The notes under the pieces are model-generated. The model did not search any database. It saw only the letters and a list, made by a program, of their open reading frames with translations, and was not told where the DNA came from. Made by a program: the position numbers and the translations under genes. A stretch of 64,000 nt of DNA from Gaetbulibacter saemankumensis DSM 17032. Lineage in GTDB: Bacteria; Bacteroidota; Bacteroidia; Flavobacteriales; Flavobacteriaceae. Shown in pieces: positions 9,333-19,574 of the stretch (its first letter is position 1; every line of letters begins with the position of its first letter). Location: positions 434,001 through 498,000 of the forward strand of contig NZ_AUDV01000006.1 in NCBI RefSeq assembly GCF_000425645.1. Reading direction: 5' to 3'.

Positions 9333-10649
9333 ATGAGTAAATCTATTGCTGGTTTTTCGAAACTATCTAAATCTAAAAAAATTGATTGGATAGTAGATAC
9401 CTATTTTTTAAATGCTGAAAACGCACAAAAAATTATAAAACAATATTGGAATACCAACGAAAAACTACAACAACTGCACGACGAATTTATTGAAAACACC
9501 ATAACGAACTACTACCTACCTCTGGGAGTCGCTCCGAACTTTTTAATCAATAATAAGCTGTATACCATTCCCATGGCTATCGAAGAAAGTTCAGTAGTTG
9601 CAGCTGCCAGTAAAGCAGCTAAATTCTGGATGGATCGTGGTGGATTTAAAACTCAAGTTATTTCGACCACTAAAATTGGTCAGGTGCATTTTATGTATCA
9701 TGGCAATGTTGAAAGCTTAAAAGCCTACTTTAACCATGTAAAACCTAAACTAATTGAAGATGCCCAGCCCATTACCAAAAACATGGAAAAGCGCGGCGGA
9801 GGTATATTAAATATAGAGCTACGCGATAAAACGTCAGAAATCCCAGGTTACTTTCAATTACATGCTTCTTTTGAAACGCTTGACGCCATGGGAGCTAATT
9901 TTATAAATTCTTGTCTGGAGCAATTTGCTAAAACTTTTAAAAGTGAGGCTTTAAATTTTGATGCCTTTACTACGGAAGAAAAAATGATTCAAGTTACCAT
10001 GAGTATTCTTTCTAATTATGTGCCTGAATGTTTGGTACGCGCCGAAGTTAGCTGTAAGGTTGAAGATTTAAGTGATTCTGACGCTATAGATCCTGAAGAA
10101 TTTGCAGAAAAATTTGTTCAGGCTGTAAAGATTGCTGAAGTTGAACCATATCGTGCCGTGACTCATAATAAAGGTATTATGAATGGTATTGATGCCGTTG
10201 TTTTAGCCACTGGAAATGACTTTAGAGCTATTGAAGCCTGTGCACATGCCTACGCTTCAAGAAATGGATCTTACGGAAGTTTAAGTCATGCTAAAATTGA
10301 AAACGGCCAATTCACATTTTGGATTGAAATGCCATTAGCTTTAGGAACTGTTGGAGGACTTACTGGACTTCATCCTCTAGTAAAACTATCGTTAGAATTA
10401 TTACATCATCCTTCAGCTAAGGAACTCATGGAAATTGTTGCTGTGGCTGGCTTAGCCCAAAATTTTGCTGCTTTAAGATCGCTCACTACAACTGGTATTC
10501 AGCAAGGACATATGAAAATGCATTTAATGAACATTTTAAATCAGTTTGAAGCGACTCTAGAAGAAAAAGAAGTTCTGGTAAAACATTTCGCAAACCATAC
10601 CATTTCACATAGTGCCGTAGTTAAAGCCATTGAAAATTTAAGACAATAA
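9333..10649 (+). CDS. mvaA: Hydroxymethylglutaryl-CoA reductase, class II (degradative type)
   Basis: 438 aa, the size of class II HMG-CoA reductases. Active-site regions line up with the Pseudomonas mevalonii enzyme: Glu in IPMAIEESSVVAAAS, Lys and Asp in NKGIMNGIDAVVLATGNDF, and His in GIQQGHMKMHL. The reaction interconverts HMG-CoA and mevalonate using NAD(P)H. In Flavobacteriia this family feeds the mevalonate route to isoprenoids despite its degradative name. A GHMP kinase gene begins 4 bases after the stop, supporting the pathway assignment. Confidence 0.92.
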   Translation: MSKSIAGFSKLSKSKKIDWIVDTYFLNAENAQKIIKQYWNTNEKLQQLHDEFIENTITNYYLPLGVAPNFLINNKLYTIPMAIEESSVVAAASKAAKFWMDRGGFKTQVISTTKIGQVHFMYHGNVESLKAYFNHVKPKLIEDAQPITKNMEKRGGGILNIELRDKTSEIPGYFQLHASFETLDAMGANFINSCLEQFAKTFKSEALNFDAFTTEEKMIQVTMSILSNYVPECLVRAEVSCKVEDLSDSDAIDPEEFAEKFVQAVKIAEVEPYRAVTHNKGIMNGIDAVVLATGNDFRAIEACAHAYASRNGSYGSLSHAKIENGQFTFWIEMPLALGTVGGLTGLHPLVKLSLELLHHPSAKELMEIVAVAGLAQNFAALRSLTTTGIQQGHMKMHLMNILNQFEATLEEKEVLVKHFANHTISHSAVVKAIENLRQ

Positions 10650-10653
10650 TCTT

Positions 10654-11559
10654 ATGCGATTTTATTCAAACGGAAAGCTTTTACTAACTGGAGAGTATCT
10701 CGTTCTAGATGGTGCCATGTCTTTAGCTATACCAACTAAATATGGACAATCTTTAAACGTCACTCCTATTACTGAGAGGCAACTTATTTGGCAAAGTTTG
10801 AATAGTGACCGCAGTATCTGGTATAAAGGTGTTTTTAATATTCTAAATAACGGTATTATTACAACTAGCAATACAGATGACACTTCGAAACGAATTATCC
10901 AAATAATTAATGCCATTAAAACTTTAAATCCGAATTTTTTAAATACTAATCAGGGATTTAAAATAATAACGGAATTAAGCTTTCCAAAAGATTGGGGATT
11001 AGGTACTTCTTCAACTTTAATTAACAATCTAGCCCAATGGGCCCATGTTAACCCTTACGACTTACTAAAATTAACCTTTGGTGGGAGTGGTTACGATATC
11101 GCCTGTGCCCAAACCAATGGACCAATCACTTACCAAATAAAATCGAATACAAATTATATTGATAAGGTTGCATTTAATCCTGACTTTAAAGACCATTTAT
11201 ATTTTGTTTACCTAAATAAAAAACAAAATAGTCGGGAAGGCATAGCAACCTATAAATCGAATAAAAACACTATCGACAATGAAATAGATGAAGTCAATGC
11301 GATTACTAAAGCCATGATAGCTTGCAATTCTTTCAGTGAATTTCAAGATTTAATAGAGCGACATGAGGCTATTATTTCGAATATAATAAAACAAACACCT
11401 GTTAAAAAACGTTTGTTTTCAGATTTTCAAGGAAGCATTAAAAGCCTTGGAGCCTGGGGAGGTGATTTTGTTCTAGTGACTTCAGAAAATAATCCTACCC
11501 CGTATTTTAAGAATAAAGGCTATCATACAGTACTTCAATACAGCCAGATGACACTTTAA
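10654..11559 (+). CDS. GHMP-family kinase (probable mevalonate-pathway kinase)
   Basis: 301 aa. GHMP kinase motifs are visible: an N-terminal GKLLLTGEYLVLDGA, the ATP-binding loop DWGLGTSSTL near residue 112, and GGSGYDIACAQ around 147. Position directly behind HMG-CoA reductase points to mevalonate or phosphomevalonate kinase. Sequence alone does not settle which substrate is phosphorylated, because this Bacteroidota type is divergent. A bidirectional terminator follows 33 bases after the stop. Confidence 0.82.
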   Translation: MRFYSNGKLLLTGEYLVLDGAMSLAIPTKYGQSLNVTPITERQLIWQSLNSDRSIWYKGVFNILNNGIITTSNTDDTSKRIIQIINAIKTLNPNFLNTNQGFKIITELSFPKDWGLGTSSTLINNLAQWAHVNPYDLLKLTFGGSGYDIACAQTNGPITYQIKSNTNYIDKVAFNPDFKDHLYFVYLNKKQNSREGIATYKSNKNTIDNEIDEVNAITKAMIACNSFSEFQDLIERHEAIISNIIKQTPVKKRLFSDFQGSIKSLGAWGGDFVLVTSENNPTPYFKNKGYHTVLQYSQMTL

Positions 11560-11591
11560 AAGGCACTTCACTATTAAAATATATAAATAAA

Positions 11592-11617
11592 AAAGGGGCA
11601 AGTAAACTTGCCCCTTT
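11592..11617. terminator. Bidirectional rho-independent terminator
   Basis: Perfect 11-bp stem (AAAGGGGCAAG / CTTGCCCCTTT) with a TAAA loop, with A/T runs on both sides. It sits between the convergent kinase gene and the PPIase gene and can serve both. Confidence 0.88.
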
Positions 11618-11643
11618 CTTTATATGTATTCAGTAATTTATAA

Positions 11644-13773
11644 TTACTGAATTTGAGTTTCTACTCTGTTATCTTCTATCTCAGCTGCTTCTTTTAATGC
11701 ATTATACAATTTAGACGTTACAACACTCATTTTTTGTTGCTCCACTCTATTAGCCGCTGCTTGATAATTATCTAACTCTACTGCCGGAGTAATTTTAGTT
11801 ACTTGAATCATGTAAATTCCCTTTTCTCCTACAATTAAATCGGAAGTTTCTCCTTCGTTTAATCCAAATGCCGCACCAACAACTATTGGTTCTCTTCCAG
11901 CTCCTGATAAGGTTGGGTTTTTCATGTTAACTGCTGCTGCAGTTCTAACACTTGTATTTTCGGCTGCAGCGAGATCTTCTAAAGTACTAACAGATATTCT
12001 GTCCTTAATCATTTCTGCTTTCTTTTCCTTTCTAATGATTGGTAACACACTGGCAGAAGCATCTTCTACAGACATTAATCCTTCCTTGTGTTTTTCAACT
12101 AATTGAGCAACCACATAACCATTTGAAACATTAAAACGTTTTACTGCACCTACTTTAGTTTCCTCATTAAATGCCCAACGCACAATGTTTCTTTGATTAC
12201 CAACACCTGGAATGTTTTCATCTAACACTTTCACGCCGTTAACTGGACGCACGGTTAAACTACTCTCCTTAGCTACTTCTTCAAAATCTCCATCAGCTAC
12301 AGCAATTTCAAAACTAGAAGCATCTCTAAACACTTTATCAATAGTCGCCTCAGATGGCTCAATTTTTCTTGCTAATGTAGCTACCTGAATAGCTTTACTC
12401 TTTTCTTTTTGCCCTTCAATTTCAATAATATGAAAACCAAAAACAGTTTTTACTACACCCAAATCTCCAACGTTACCTTCGAATTCGAAATCGTTGAACT
12501 CAGGTACCATCGTGTTGTAAGGGTGCCAATCGTAACGCCCTTCTTTTTCAACACTTCCTTGATCTGAAGAAAACTCCTTTACTAATTCTGGGAATTTTGA
12601 ACGATCATTTTTAATAACAGCTAATAAACTGTCTGCAGTTGCTTTAGCTTCATCTTCAGTTTGCGTTACATCTTGAGCTGCACTTCTTGAACCTAAGAAT
12701 GGAATTAAAATGTGTCTAACCTTAGCAGAATCCGGAATTTGTTTTACTGCCACAACTTTAGATATTTTGTAATATCCATTGTCTTTATATGGCCCGTAAG
12801 TTTCTCCTTTATTTAATTTAAAAATGCTATCAGCAAATGTTGATGATAAACTGGATTTAAATACAAAACGCTCATCAAATTTAATATCAGAATGCGAGTT
12901 AACAAATTCAGCATCTTCAGTAGTGCTTAAAAAACCTTTTACAGTTTCACTCTCTTTTGTTAAATTATTATACTCTTCTCTGTCATTTAACAATCCTACT
13001 AGTTCTTCTTTAATAGCATCCTCATCCTCAACAGAAGCTACTTCATTGAACTTTACATAACGTATGTCTCTTGAAGCTTCAACTTCATATTGTTTTTTAT
13101 TGTTGCTAATATAACTTGATATATCCGATTTACTTACTTCAACCAAACTATCAGCAATAGAGCTGTAGGCAACCTGAACATATTTAAGGTCTACCTTATC
13201 TCCTTCTAAATTATATTCAACTTTTCCTTCGGCTAAAGTCCCTGTTAAACCAGCTTTAACCATATTATAATAGTTTTGTTGTAAACCATTTGTCGCTAAA
13301 GACTTCTCGTAATTAACCCAGCTTTGAAAACCAATAGGAGATGTTTCTTTTAGATTTGCAATATATTCATTCAATTTAGCTTCATCGAATAAGCCTGCTT
13401 CATTTAAAAATTCAGGACTTGATGCTAAAGCTGTTTTTAATAAATCGCGCATTTGATCTTTCTCGATAGTAATACCTAACTTTTCGAATTGAGATTCCAA
13501 TACTGCTTGTCTTACTTCTTGTTCCCAAACACGATTTATAATTTGCGTATTAGTTGCACTGGCACCAGCATTACGTTGGGCTTCCTCCACTTTTTGCAAA
13601 AACTCCTCTCTGTTAATATCCTTACCATTAATGGTACCTACAATGTTTTGTGATTGTTGTGAAAAGGCATTTCCTTTCGTAAATAAATCTGCTAAAACAA
13701 AAGAAAATAACGCCAACGCTATCACTATAATTAAAAATAGGGAACGCTGTCTAATCTTATTTAATACTGCCAT
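11644..13773 (-). CDS. SurA/PpiD-type periplasmic peptidyl-prolyl isomerase
   Basis: 709 aa. A single N-terminal membrane helix (LFLIIVIALALFSFVLADLF, ~12-31) anchors a SurA_N-like chaperone region (40-330). A parvulin rotamase domain follows around 340-460, with RHILIPF at its start and GDLGVVKTVFGFHIIEI at its end. The C-terminal part resembles PpiD of other bacteria. It probably folds outer-membrane or secreted proteins at the periplasmic face. It lies 141 bases from the CNNM/CorC gene in a same-strand cell-envelope cluster. Confidence 0.85.
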   Translation of the reverse strand: MAVLNKIRQRSLFLIIVIALALFSFVLADLFTKGNAFSQQSQNIVGTINGKDINREEFLQKVEEAQRNAGASATNTQIINRVWEQEVRQAVLESQFEKLGITIEKDQMRDLLKTALASSPEFLNEAGLFDEAKLNEYIANLKETSPIGFQSWVNYEKSLATNGLQQNYYNMVKAGLTGTLAEGKVEYNLEGDKVDLKYVQVAYSSIADSLVEVSKSDISSYISNNKKQYEVEASRDIRYVKFNEVASVEDEDAIKEELVGLLNDREEYNNLTKESETVKGFLSTTEDAEFVNSHSDIKFDERFVFKSSLSSTFADSIFKLNKGETYGPYKDNGYYKISKVVAVKQIPDSAKVRHILIPFLGSRSAAQDVTQTEDEAKATADSLLAVIKNDRSKFPELVKEFSSDQGSVEKEGRYDWHPYNTMVPEFNDFEFEGNVGDLGVVKTVFGFHIIEIEGQKEKSKAIQVATLARKIEPSEATIDKVFRDASSFEIAVADGDFEEVAKESSLTVRPVNGVKVLDENIPGVGNQRNIVRWAFNEETKVGAVKRFNVSNGYVVAQLVEKHKEGLMSVEDASASVLPIIRKEKKAEMIKDRISVSTLEDLAAAENTSVRTAAAVNMKNPTLSGAGREPIVVGAAFGLNEGETSDLIVGEKGIYMIQVTKITPAVELDNYQAAANRVEQQKMSVVTSKLYNALKEAAEIEDNRVETQIQ

Positions 13774-13914
13774 TTGTTAATTATTTTTTTTTATAACCTT
13801 TAATTGGTTTTACTTGTTAAGTTACTAGCCAACGACATTTTGGCTAAATGATGCGTGCGAAAATACTATTTTATACTTAATAATAAAAGTAGTTAGTTGT
13901 TTTATTATTAAGCC

Positions 13915-15204
13915 TTAATCTTCTCCTAAAATTAGCAGTTCAACCAAGTCTATTTTGGTGTTGGAAACTTCTAAAATAGTGAACTGGAAGTTATCCATTT
14001 TAACGACTTCATTCTGGGCAGGAATCTCTTCGGTATGGTTAACAATCAAACCTCCCAAGGTTTCGTAATTCTCACTTTCCGGTAGGTTTAATTTAAAGGT
14101 TTCATTAATATAATCAACTTCCAAGCGTGCTGAAAACTTATAAGTGTCTTCATCTAATTTTTCTTCAATAAGGTCTACGGTATCGTGCTCATCCTCTATT
14201 TCACCAAACAATTCCTCTACAATATCTTCTACGGTCATTATACCTGATGTCCCGCCGTACTCATCTAAAACCACCGCAATACTTTTACGTTTTTTAATTA
14301 AAACGTTTAGCACATCTTTAATTAAAACGGTTTCGGGAACATATTCTACCGGAAGCAACATCGCTTTTATGCTCTTTGGTTTTTTAAATAATTCGAACGA
14401 ATGTACATAACCTAAAATATCATCAATAGATTCTTTATAAACCAATATTTTAGTATGGCCTGTTTCGGTAAATAAAGCACTTAAGGATTTTACAGAATCG
14501 TTAATTTCTACAGCCGTAATTTCGGTTCGAGGCACCATAACTTCACGAGCTTTCACCTCTGAAAACTCTAAAGCATTTTGAAAAATCTGAATCTCAGAAT
14601 CTATCTGATCATGTTCTTCAACCGACTCCATCTGTTCGCTTATGTAATGTCCCAATTCAACCTTGGTAAAAGCCAGTTGAATTTGGTCGCCTTCAGTTTT
14701 AAATAGGTGTTTTAAAACAAAATCGGAAATCCAGATGACAAAATCGGACACCAATGAAAACAAAGCATAAAACACATAGGCCGGAACTGCTAATATTTTA
14801 AGCAGAGAATTGGCATAAATTTGAAAAAAAACTTTTGGTAAAAACTCTGCTGTAATTAAAATGAGTAACGTTGAAATAATGGTTTGACTTATTAAGCTAA
14901 AATCGGTGAGCATCAAATTTATAAACCCGTATGAAGTTGGCATTAAACTTTGAAACCATTCAACCAATAAGTCACCCATAAAAAACCCATAAATCACCAA
15001 TGCTATATTATTACCAATAAGCATGGTTGCGATAAATTTTGAAGGTTTTGCCGTTAACTTGGTTAGTACTTTTGAAAGTAGGCCATCTTGCTTTTTTTCA
15101 ATTTCAATATGTATTTTGTTTGAAGACACATAAGCAATCTCCATTCCTGAAAAAAAAGCCGATAGTATTAAGGATACAATTATGATAAGGACATAAATGC
15201 TCAT
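13915..15204 (-). CDS. CNNM/CorC (HlyC-like) membrane protein with CBS pair
   Basis: 429 aa. N-terminal CNNM domain with membrane helices (residues ~1-170), two CBS domains (~205-330, including REVMVPRTEI and AVVLDEYGGTSGIMTVEDIVEELFGEIEDE) and a C-terminal CorC_HlyC domain. The family is linked to Mg2+/Co2+ efflux; the old 'hemolysin' label is historical. Bacteroidota also use this fold for GldE in gliding, but no other gld gene is nearby, so that name is not given. The start is 3 bases from the stop of a small membrane protein gene on the same strand. Confidence 0.85.
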   Translation of the reverse strand: MSIYVLIIIVSLILSAFFSGMEIAYVSSNKIHIEIEKKQDGLLSKVLTKLTAKPSKFIATMLIGNNIALVIYGFFMGDLLVEWFQSLMPTSYGFINLMLTDFSLISQTIISTLLILITAEFLPKVFFQIYANSLLKILAVPAYVFYALFSLVSDFVIWISDFVLKHLFKTEGDQIQLAFTKVELGHYISEQMESVEEHDQIDSEIQIFQNALEFSEVKAREVMVPRTEITAVEINDSVKSLSALFTETGHTKILVYKESIDDILGYVHSFELFKKPKSIKAMLLPVEYVPETVLIKDVLNVLIKKRKSIAVVLDEYGGTSGIMTVEDIVEELFGEIEDEHDTVDLIEEKLDEDTYKFSARLEVDYINETFKLNLPESENYETLGGLIVNHTEEIPAQNEVVKMDNFQFTILEVSNTKIDLVELLILGED

Positions 15205-15207
15205 GTA

Positions 15208-15399
15208 CTATGAATTATCCTTATTGTCGTATTTTTTTCTAAATTTCCTTCTGAAGAAATACATAAACACCGCTAATGCCGCTAAACCAAAAGACACATA
15301 AGCACCATGTGTCCCATCACTTAGCTTTGAAATGCCATCGTAAAGAAATAACGCAGCAAAAACTAAATACGCATATTGAAAAATCTTAGAATATTTCAC
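15208..15399 (-). CDS. Small two-helix membrane protein
   Basis: 63 aa with two hydrophobic helices (FQYAYLVFAALFLYDGI and GAYVSFGLAALAVFMYFF) and a Lys/Arg-rich C-terminus (RRKFRKKYDNK). It follows the positive-inside rule with a short tail. It lies tightly between lptC and the CNNM/CorC gene on the same strand (44 and 3 bases), so it is likely a real operon member. No function can be read from it. Confidence 0.65.
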   Translation of the reverse strand: MKYSKIFQYAYLVFAALFLYDGISKLSDGTHGAYVSFGLAALAVFMYFFRRKFRKKYDNKDNS

Positions 15400-15443
15400 T
15401 TGAATAAATTTTGTAGATTTTGATAATGTAAAGATAGGTAAAA

Positions 15444-15998
15444 TTAATCTTCAACGGTAATAAATCCTGTCACCTCTAATACCTCGGCATTCGTGAATTT
15501 TGAATTCGAATCGAAACCATTACCATTAATAACATCCTGTCCGGTAGTAAATGTTACTGACTTATTAGTAAACAACCATTCTTTCTTTTGGTCGTAATAC
15601 AGTTGCTGTGTTTTTAAAACACTATTGTCGGCCGTTGTAATTACAACGTTGCCTTGTAAATCAATTAAATTGGTGTCGTTATAAATAATGGCATAATCTG
15701 AAACCACCGTACTTTTTTCATCTTTATCGTCGTAAAGATAAAGGGTAATACCCTCCGGAAATTCGTTATATGGAAAATCTCGATTCGTATAGTCTATCAT
15801 TTTCGGACTTAATAGATTGGCGGTTACCCGTCCTTCTACGGTGTATTTTAAATTAATATCGTAAGCTTCTCCTACTGGTTCATTTTCTGAAACACCAATT
15901 TTCTGAACTTCATTATAACTGTCGTTACATGAAAAAAACATAGTCATCGTAATTACGATGACTATGTTAAAAATATGATTATTAAATTTTACTTTCAT
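15444..15998 (-). CDS. lptC: LPS export protein LptC
   Basis: 184 aa. The N-terminal hydrophobic segment ends in FFSC (Cys24), a lipobox-like site. The rest is beta-rich with the LptC/OstA jelly-roll pattern, for example LQGNVVITTADNSVLKTQQL then LFTNKSVTFTTGQDVINGNGF. LptC carries LPS from the LptBFG extractor to LptA in the periplasm. The start codon abuts the stop of the TPR gene (15999), so translation is coupled. Confidence 0.82.
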   Translation of the reverse strand: MKVKFNNHIFNIVIVITMTMFFSCNDSYNEVQKIGVSENEPVGEAYDINLKYTVEGRVTANLLSPKMIDYTNRDFPYNEFPEGITLYLYDDKDEKSTVVSDYAIIYNDTNLIDLQGNVVITTADNSVLKTQQLYYDQKKEWLFTNKSVTFTTGQDVINGNGFDSNSKFTNAEVLEVTGFITVED

Positions 15999-17381
15999 TT
16001 AGATACTTGGAACAGTAATCACAGCATTAATCCAACATCCAATTTTAATTTGTTGTCCAGAAGTACCTGAACTAAATACATCTGACTTCGAAGGCGCTTT
16101 AGCTTTATAACTAGCTATAGATTGCGCAGCATGTTTCTTTTGTGTTGGATCTACACGGCCTGCCTTAGCAGCTTCATCAGCTGCCAACCAGTATACTGCT
16201 CTTTTATTAAAGGCTGTATCTCCACAATCGTTAGCACTTGCCGCATACATGGCTGCAATGTATAAGTGAGGACTTCCATCTGAAGGATTTAAGCTTAAAG
16301 CTTGTCTGAAATAATTTCTAGCTTTTACATAGCTTCCTTTAGACTTCAGTTTTAATCCGATTTTCTTGTAAAGTTTTGCTTTTTTAAACCCATCAGACTC
16401 TAAACTAAGGGCCTGCTCGTAAAAAGAAATAGCATCATTAGATTTCCCTTCTTTATCTTTTAAGATACCTAAGTAATATGCCGAATCAGCCGATGGATCT
16501 AACTCATGAAATGCATTTACTAAATCGAAGAACATAGGATCGTCTGTACATTCCTTTTGTGCCATTTTAGCTGCCGCTCGTTTTAACCAAACCGCATTGG
16601 TTTTATTCTCTTCAAATCCTCTTTTGTATAAAGGGACTAAATTCTCGCAATTAGCACGATCACCTAATTTAGAATCGATACTGCTCGCAATTTGATCGTA
16701 AGCTCTTAAATAACTCTCGTAAGAACGTTTGTATGACGCTTCTTTCTTAGTTAAAGTACCTCCAGCATCTTCCTTAACTACAAGATCATTTAATTCCAAA
16801 GAATAGTTCTCAATCTCACTTTCAACTTTTTCAACAACATCGTCATATTTATTAAACAAATCTTCTGCTGGTTTTTTACCCGCATCATAAAGATCTACCA
16901 TTAACGAAAAATATGTATATAAACTTTTTGGGTTTGAGAACGTTTTCTTATCTGTATTATAAGCCTCATCGAAACAAGCATACAATTCTTCCTTAGACAA
17001 ATTTAAAGCATCTCTAAAATCGTACTTTAACTGACAAGCCTTTGCTAAAAATTCTCCTTTTGCTGTTTTATTAGGAAAATTCTCTGCTCTTTGCTCCCAT
17101 AACAACAATAAGTCGTTAATTACAGCAACCTGCTCCTCACCAGAAACTTTATCGATTTTAGATTCTAAAATCTTTTCTCCATCTACATATATGGCACTAT
17201 GGAATTTAGGACATTTATTTCTTACAAGCATCCATGGTTCGTAGGCTGCTTCAAAATTTTTAGATTTCACATATTCGTGAAATATTGAGAGTTTTGTTAA
17301 GCACTCTTGATCTTGCTGTGCAAAACTAACATTAAGCCCTACAAATAGTACTGCTAATAATAAAGTAATCTTCGTCTTCAT
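15999..17381 (-). CDS. Secreted tetratricopeptide-repeat protein
   Basis: 460 aa with a signal peptide (MKTKITLLLAVLFVGLNVSFAQ). Helical repeats include a canonical TPR pair around 320-385 (AISFYEQALSLESDGFKKAKLYKKIG and ARNYFRQALSLNPSDGSPHLYIAAMY). It lies between an outer-membrane barrel gene (23 bases upstream) and lptC (adjacent), so it probably scaffolds an envelope complex in the periplasm. The exact partner is unknown. This gene order is, from memory, common in Flavobacteriia. Confidence 0.8.
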   Translation of the reverse strand: MKTKITLLLAVLFVGLNVSFAQQDQECLTKLSIFHEYVKSKNFEAAYEPWMLVRNKCPKFHSAIYVDGEKILESKIDKVSGEEQVAVINDLLLLWEQRAENFPNKTAKGEFLAKACQLKYDFRDALNLSKEELYACFDEAYNTDKKTFSNPKSLYTYFSLMVDLYDAGKKPAEDLFNKYDDVVEKVESEIENYSLELNDLVVKEDAGGTLTKKEASYKRSYESYLRAYDQIASSIDSKLGDRANCENLVPLYKRGFEENKTNAVWLKRAAAKMAQKECTDDPMFFDLVNAFHELDPSADSAYYLGILKDKEGKSNDAISFYEQALSLESDGFKKAKLYKKIGLKLKSKGSYVKARNYFRQALSLNPSDGSPHLYIAAMYAASANDCGDTAFNKRAVYWLAADEAAKAGRVDPTQKKHAAQSIASYKAKAPSKSDVFSSGTSGQQIKIGCWINAVITVPSI

Positions 17382-17404
17382 TTTCTGTTTTTTAATTTAT
17401 AGCT

Positions 17405-18712
17405 TTAATCGTATTTTCTTTTTTGGAACCATCTATCGTTCAAAGATAAACTTAATTGAAAATTAATAAAATTCTCTTCTACTAAATTGCTGTTGGTCGT
17501 TCCACGTTTTCCAAATTCTAAACCTATATTGGCATTAGAGAAAAAGGAACCCACTGGTAATCCTACACCAAAAGACATGCCAAACTCATTTATAGACTCA
17601 TTATTTAAAACTAAACCTGTTTTTTCGTAATGCATACCTGCTCGGTATACCACACGTTTGTAATACCCTCTAAACGCATTGTAATCAGGAATATAAAATC
17701 CTCCTAAGCGATAGGTTTCAGAATCTTCGTATTGGGTAGAAACACTAGAATACAAATCATTTGAAAACTGACTTGTTTGCTGTGCTTCATATTCAGCGCC
17801 AACAAACCAGCTTCTAGGCTTACCAAATCCTAATCCTGCTGTATATTTTGAAGGTAATGTTAAATCTGTCTCTCTTAAACCTATAACATCTAAATCTTCA
17901 TCAATCGTATCGACCACAAACTCTTGACCTGTACTACTATTAAATGTAATGGTTGAATACGAGCGCACATTTTGAGATGCGAGCTTACTTTCAGGTGTAT
18001 AGGTTCCACTAGCAACCAATTCTAAAGATTTACTTATCATGGTTTTATAAGACAGTCCTAAGTTAAAGTTTAAACCGCTTAAATCTGAACGGTTATTTTC
18101 TCTGGATTGGTACTGAGCCAAATTACCATCATTATCGTAAACAAATGCAACGGTGCTGTTTTTAATATTTCCAAAATTATAATGAGCATCAACACCAATG
18201 GTTAAGCCTTCAACAATTTGGTAACCCAATCCTAAAAAAGCTTTATTTAAACCTCCCTCACCTCGAAAACGGTTAGATAAATCGCCTTCAGAGTCTAAAG
18301 ATTCTAATTTATACCCTACTGAGGTAAATGGTAACAATCCAAAACCTAATCCAAATTTCCCCATAGGTACCGACATTGCCAAATAATCGAAAGTAGTTGA
18401 AGACGCGCGGTCCTTACTAGTTTCACTTTTCAAGCCTATATTGGAATGTCCTCCACCTACTGTAAATTTAACAGGTCTGCTTTCTCCATTTAAAAGTTCA
18501 AGGTTCTTCCCTGCATAAGACGCAGGATTTCTTAAGTTTACATGCACACTATCCATATAAATACTTAATCCTCCCATGCTTCGGTTTTCAACAGTTCCTT
18601 TAAACTTTAGGCTTCCAATACCGTAAAAAGAATAAGGAGATGCTGTTCCTTCTTGTCCATATACACTAATTGCAAATACTGCAATAAAAACTAATACAAG
18701 TTTTTTAATCAT
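17405..18712 (-). CDS. Outer-membrane beta-barrel protein
   Basis: 435 aa with a signal peptide (MIKKLVLVFIAVFAISVYGQ). It begins SPYSFYGIGSLKFKG...RSMGGLSIYMDS, a pattern seen in PorV/FadL-type barrels of Bacteroidota, and continues with alternating strands of aromatic and glycine residues. The last strand ends in an aromatic-rich NDRWFQKRKYD. The start overlaps the coaX stop by 4 bases (ATGA). The transported substrate cannot be told. Confidence 0.75.
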   Translation of the reverse strand: MIKKLVLVFIAVFAISVYGQEGTASPYSFYGIGSLKFKGTVENRSMGGLSIYMDSVHVNLRNPASYAGKNLELLNGESRPVKFTVGGGHSNIGLKSETSKDRASSTTFDYLAMSVPMGKFGLGFGLLPFTSVGYKLESLDSEGDLSNRFRGEGGLNKAFLGLGYQIVEGLTIGVDAHYNFGNIKNSTVAFVYDNDGNLAQYQSRENNRSDLSGLNFNLGLSYKTMISKSLELVASGTYTPESKLASQNVRSYSTITFNSSTGQEFVVDTIDEDLDVIGLRETDLTLPSKYTAGLGFGKPRSWFVGAEYEAQQTSQFSNDLYSSVSTQYEDSETYRLGGFYIPDYNAFRGYYKRVVYRAGMHYEKTGLVLNNESINEFGMSFGVGLPVGSFFSNANIGLEFGKRGTTNSNLVEENFINFQLSLSLNDRWFQKRKYD

Positions 18713-19440
18713 TCGTTCGAATTAAGTTGTAAAATTAAGTTCAACCCCTCTAAAAGGAAATTGGAGTTCGCAAATATGCTACTTTTTAATTGTTTAGACA
18801 AGAAATTACCATCACCACCTGTTAAAATAACTGTTAAATCGGGATATTTTTTTTGATATTCACCAATAACCCCTTCTATTTCTTTTATAACACCAAATAC
18901 GACTCCGGAATGTATGGATTGATTTGTAGAATCTCCAATAATATTATTAGGACTTTCTGTTGTTAACAACGGTAATTTAGCTGTAAAAGTATTCAAAGCC
19001 TTATAACGCATACGTATTCCTGGAGAAATAGCTCCGCCCAGATAATTGGCTTTCGAAGTTATAAAATCGTAGGTAATACAAGTTCCTGCATCAATTACTA
19101 AACAGTTAGTATTCGGGAATCTATTAACAGCAGCACCTACTAAAGCCAAGCGATCAACACCTAAGGTTTGTGGGGTCGCATATAAATTATTAAACGGTAA
19201 ACGCAGCGTATTATTTAAAACCAATACATGAATAATTTCATGGATAGCTTTTAAGTCTGATTTTGAAATATTAGCGACTGAGGAAATAATACCGTCCTTT
19301 AACCGGTCGTATTTAAGTTTAAGATTACTTATCTTATCTAAAATGCTATTTATGTCTGTAGTTTGGGTTTCAACAAGCAAGTTACCATTAAAAACAGCTA
19401 ACTTAACTAAAGAATTACCAACATCGATTATTAAATTCAT
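18709..19440 (-). CDS. coaX: Type III pantothenate kinase
   Basis: 243 aa. ASKHA-fold motifs: LIIDVGNSLVKLAVF at the N-terminus, the pantothenate-binding TPQTLGVDRLALVGAA, CLVIDAGTCITYD and YLGGAISPGIRMRYKAL. It phosphorylates pantothenate with ATP in the first step of coenzyme A synthesis, cytoplasmic. It heads the minus-strand cluster (coaX, barrel, TPR, lptC) and overlaps the barrel gene by 4 bases. It is the last chromosomal protein gene before the tRNA and the island. Confidence 0.93.
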   Translation of the reverse strand: MNLIIDVGNSLVKLAVFNGNLLVETQTTDINSILDKISNLKLKYDRLKDGIISSVANISKSDLKAIHEIIHVLVLNNTLRLPFNNLYATPQTLGVDRLALVGAAVNRFPNTNCLVIDAGTCITYDFITSKANYLGGAISPGIRMRYKALNTFTAKLPLLTTESPNNIIGDSTNQSIHSGVVFGVIKEIEGVIGEYQKKYPDLTVILTGGDGNFLSKQLKSSIFANSNFLLEGLNLILQLNSNE

Positions 19441-19574
19441 GGGCCTAAAAAGAGATAAAATTACAAAATGTCATTTTATTAATTTTTACTTTTAACTTAT
19501 TATATTGATTTAAAAAGAGATATGTTTTTCTAGGATAAAAAAGATAAAATTTGAGTCATTTTTTTTGAATTTCT

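Noticed and set aside
13826-13846. TAGCCAA / TTGGCTA hairpin between the CNNM/CorC and PPIase genes
   Set aside because: Seven-bp stem without a T run on either strand; could be a terminator or binding site, but the evidence is too weak.
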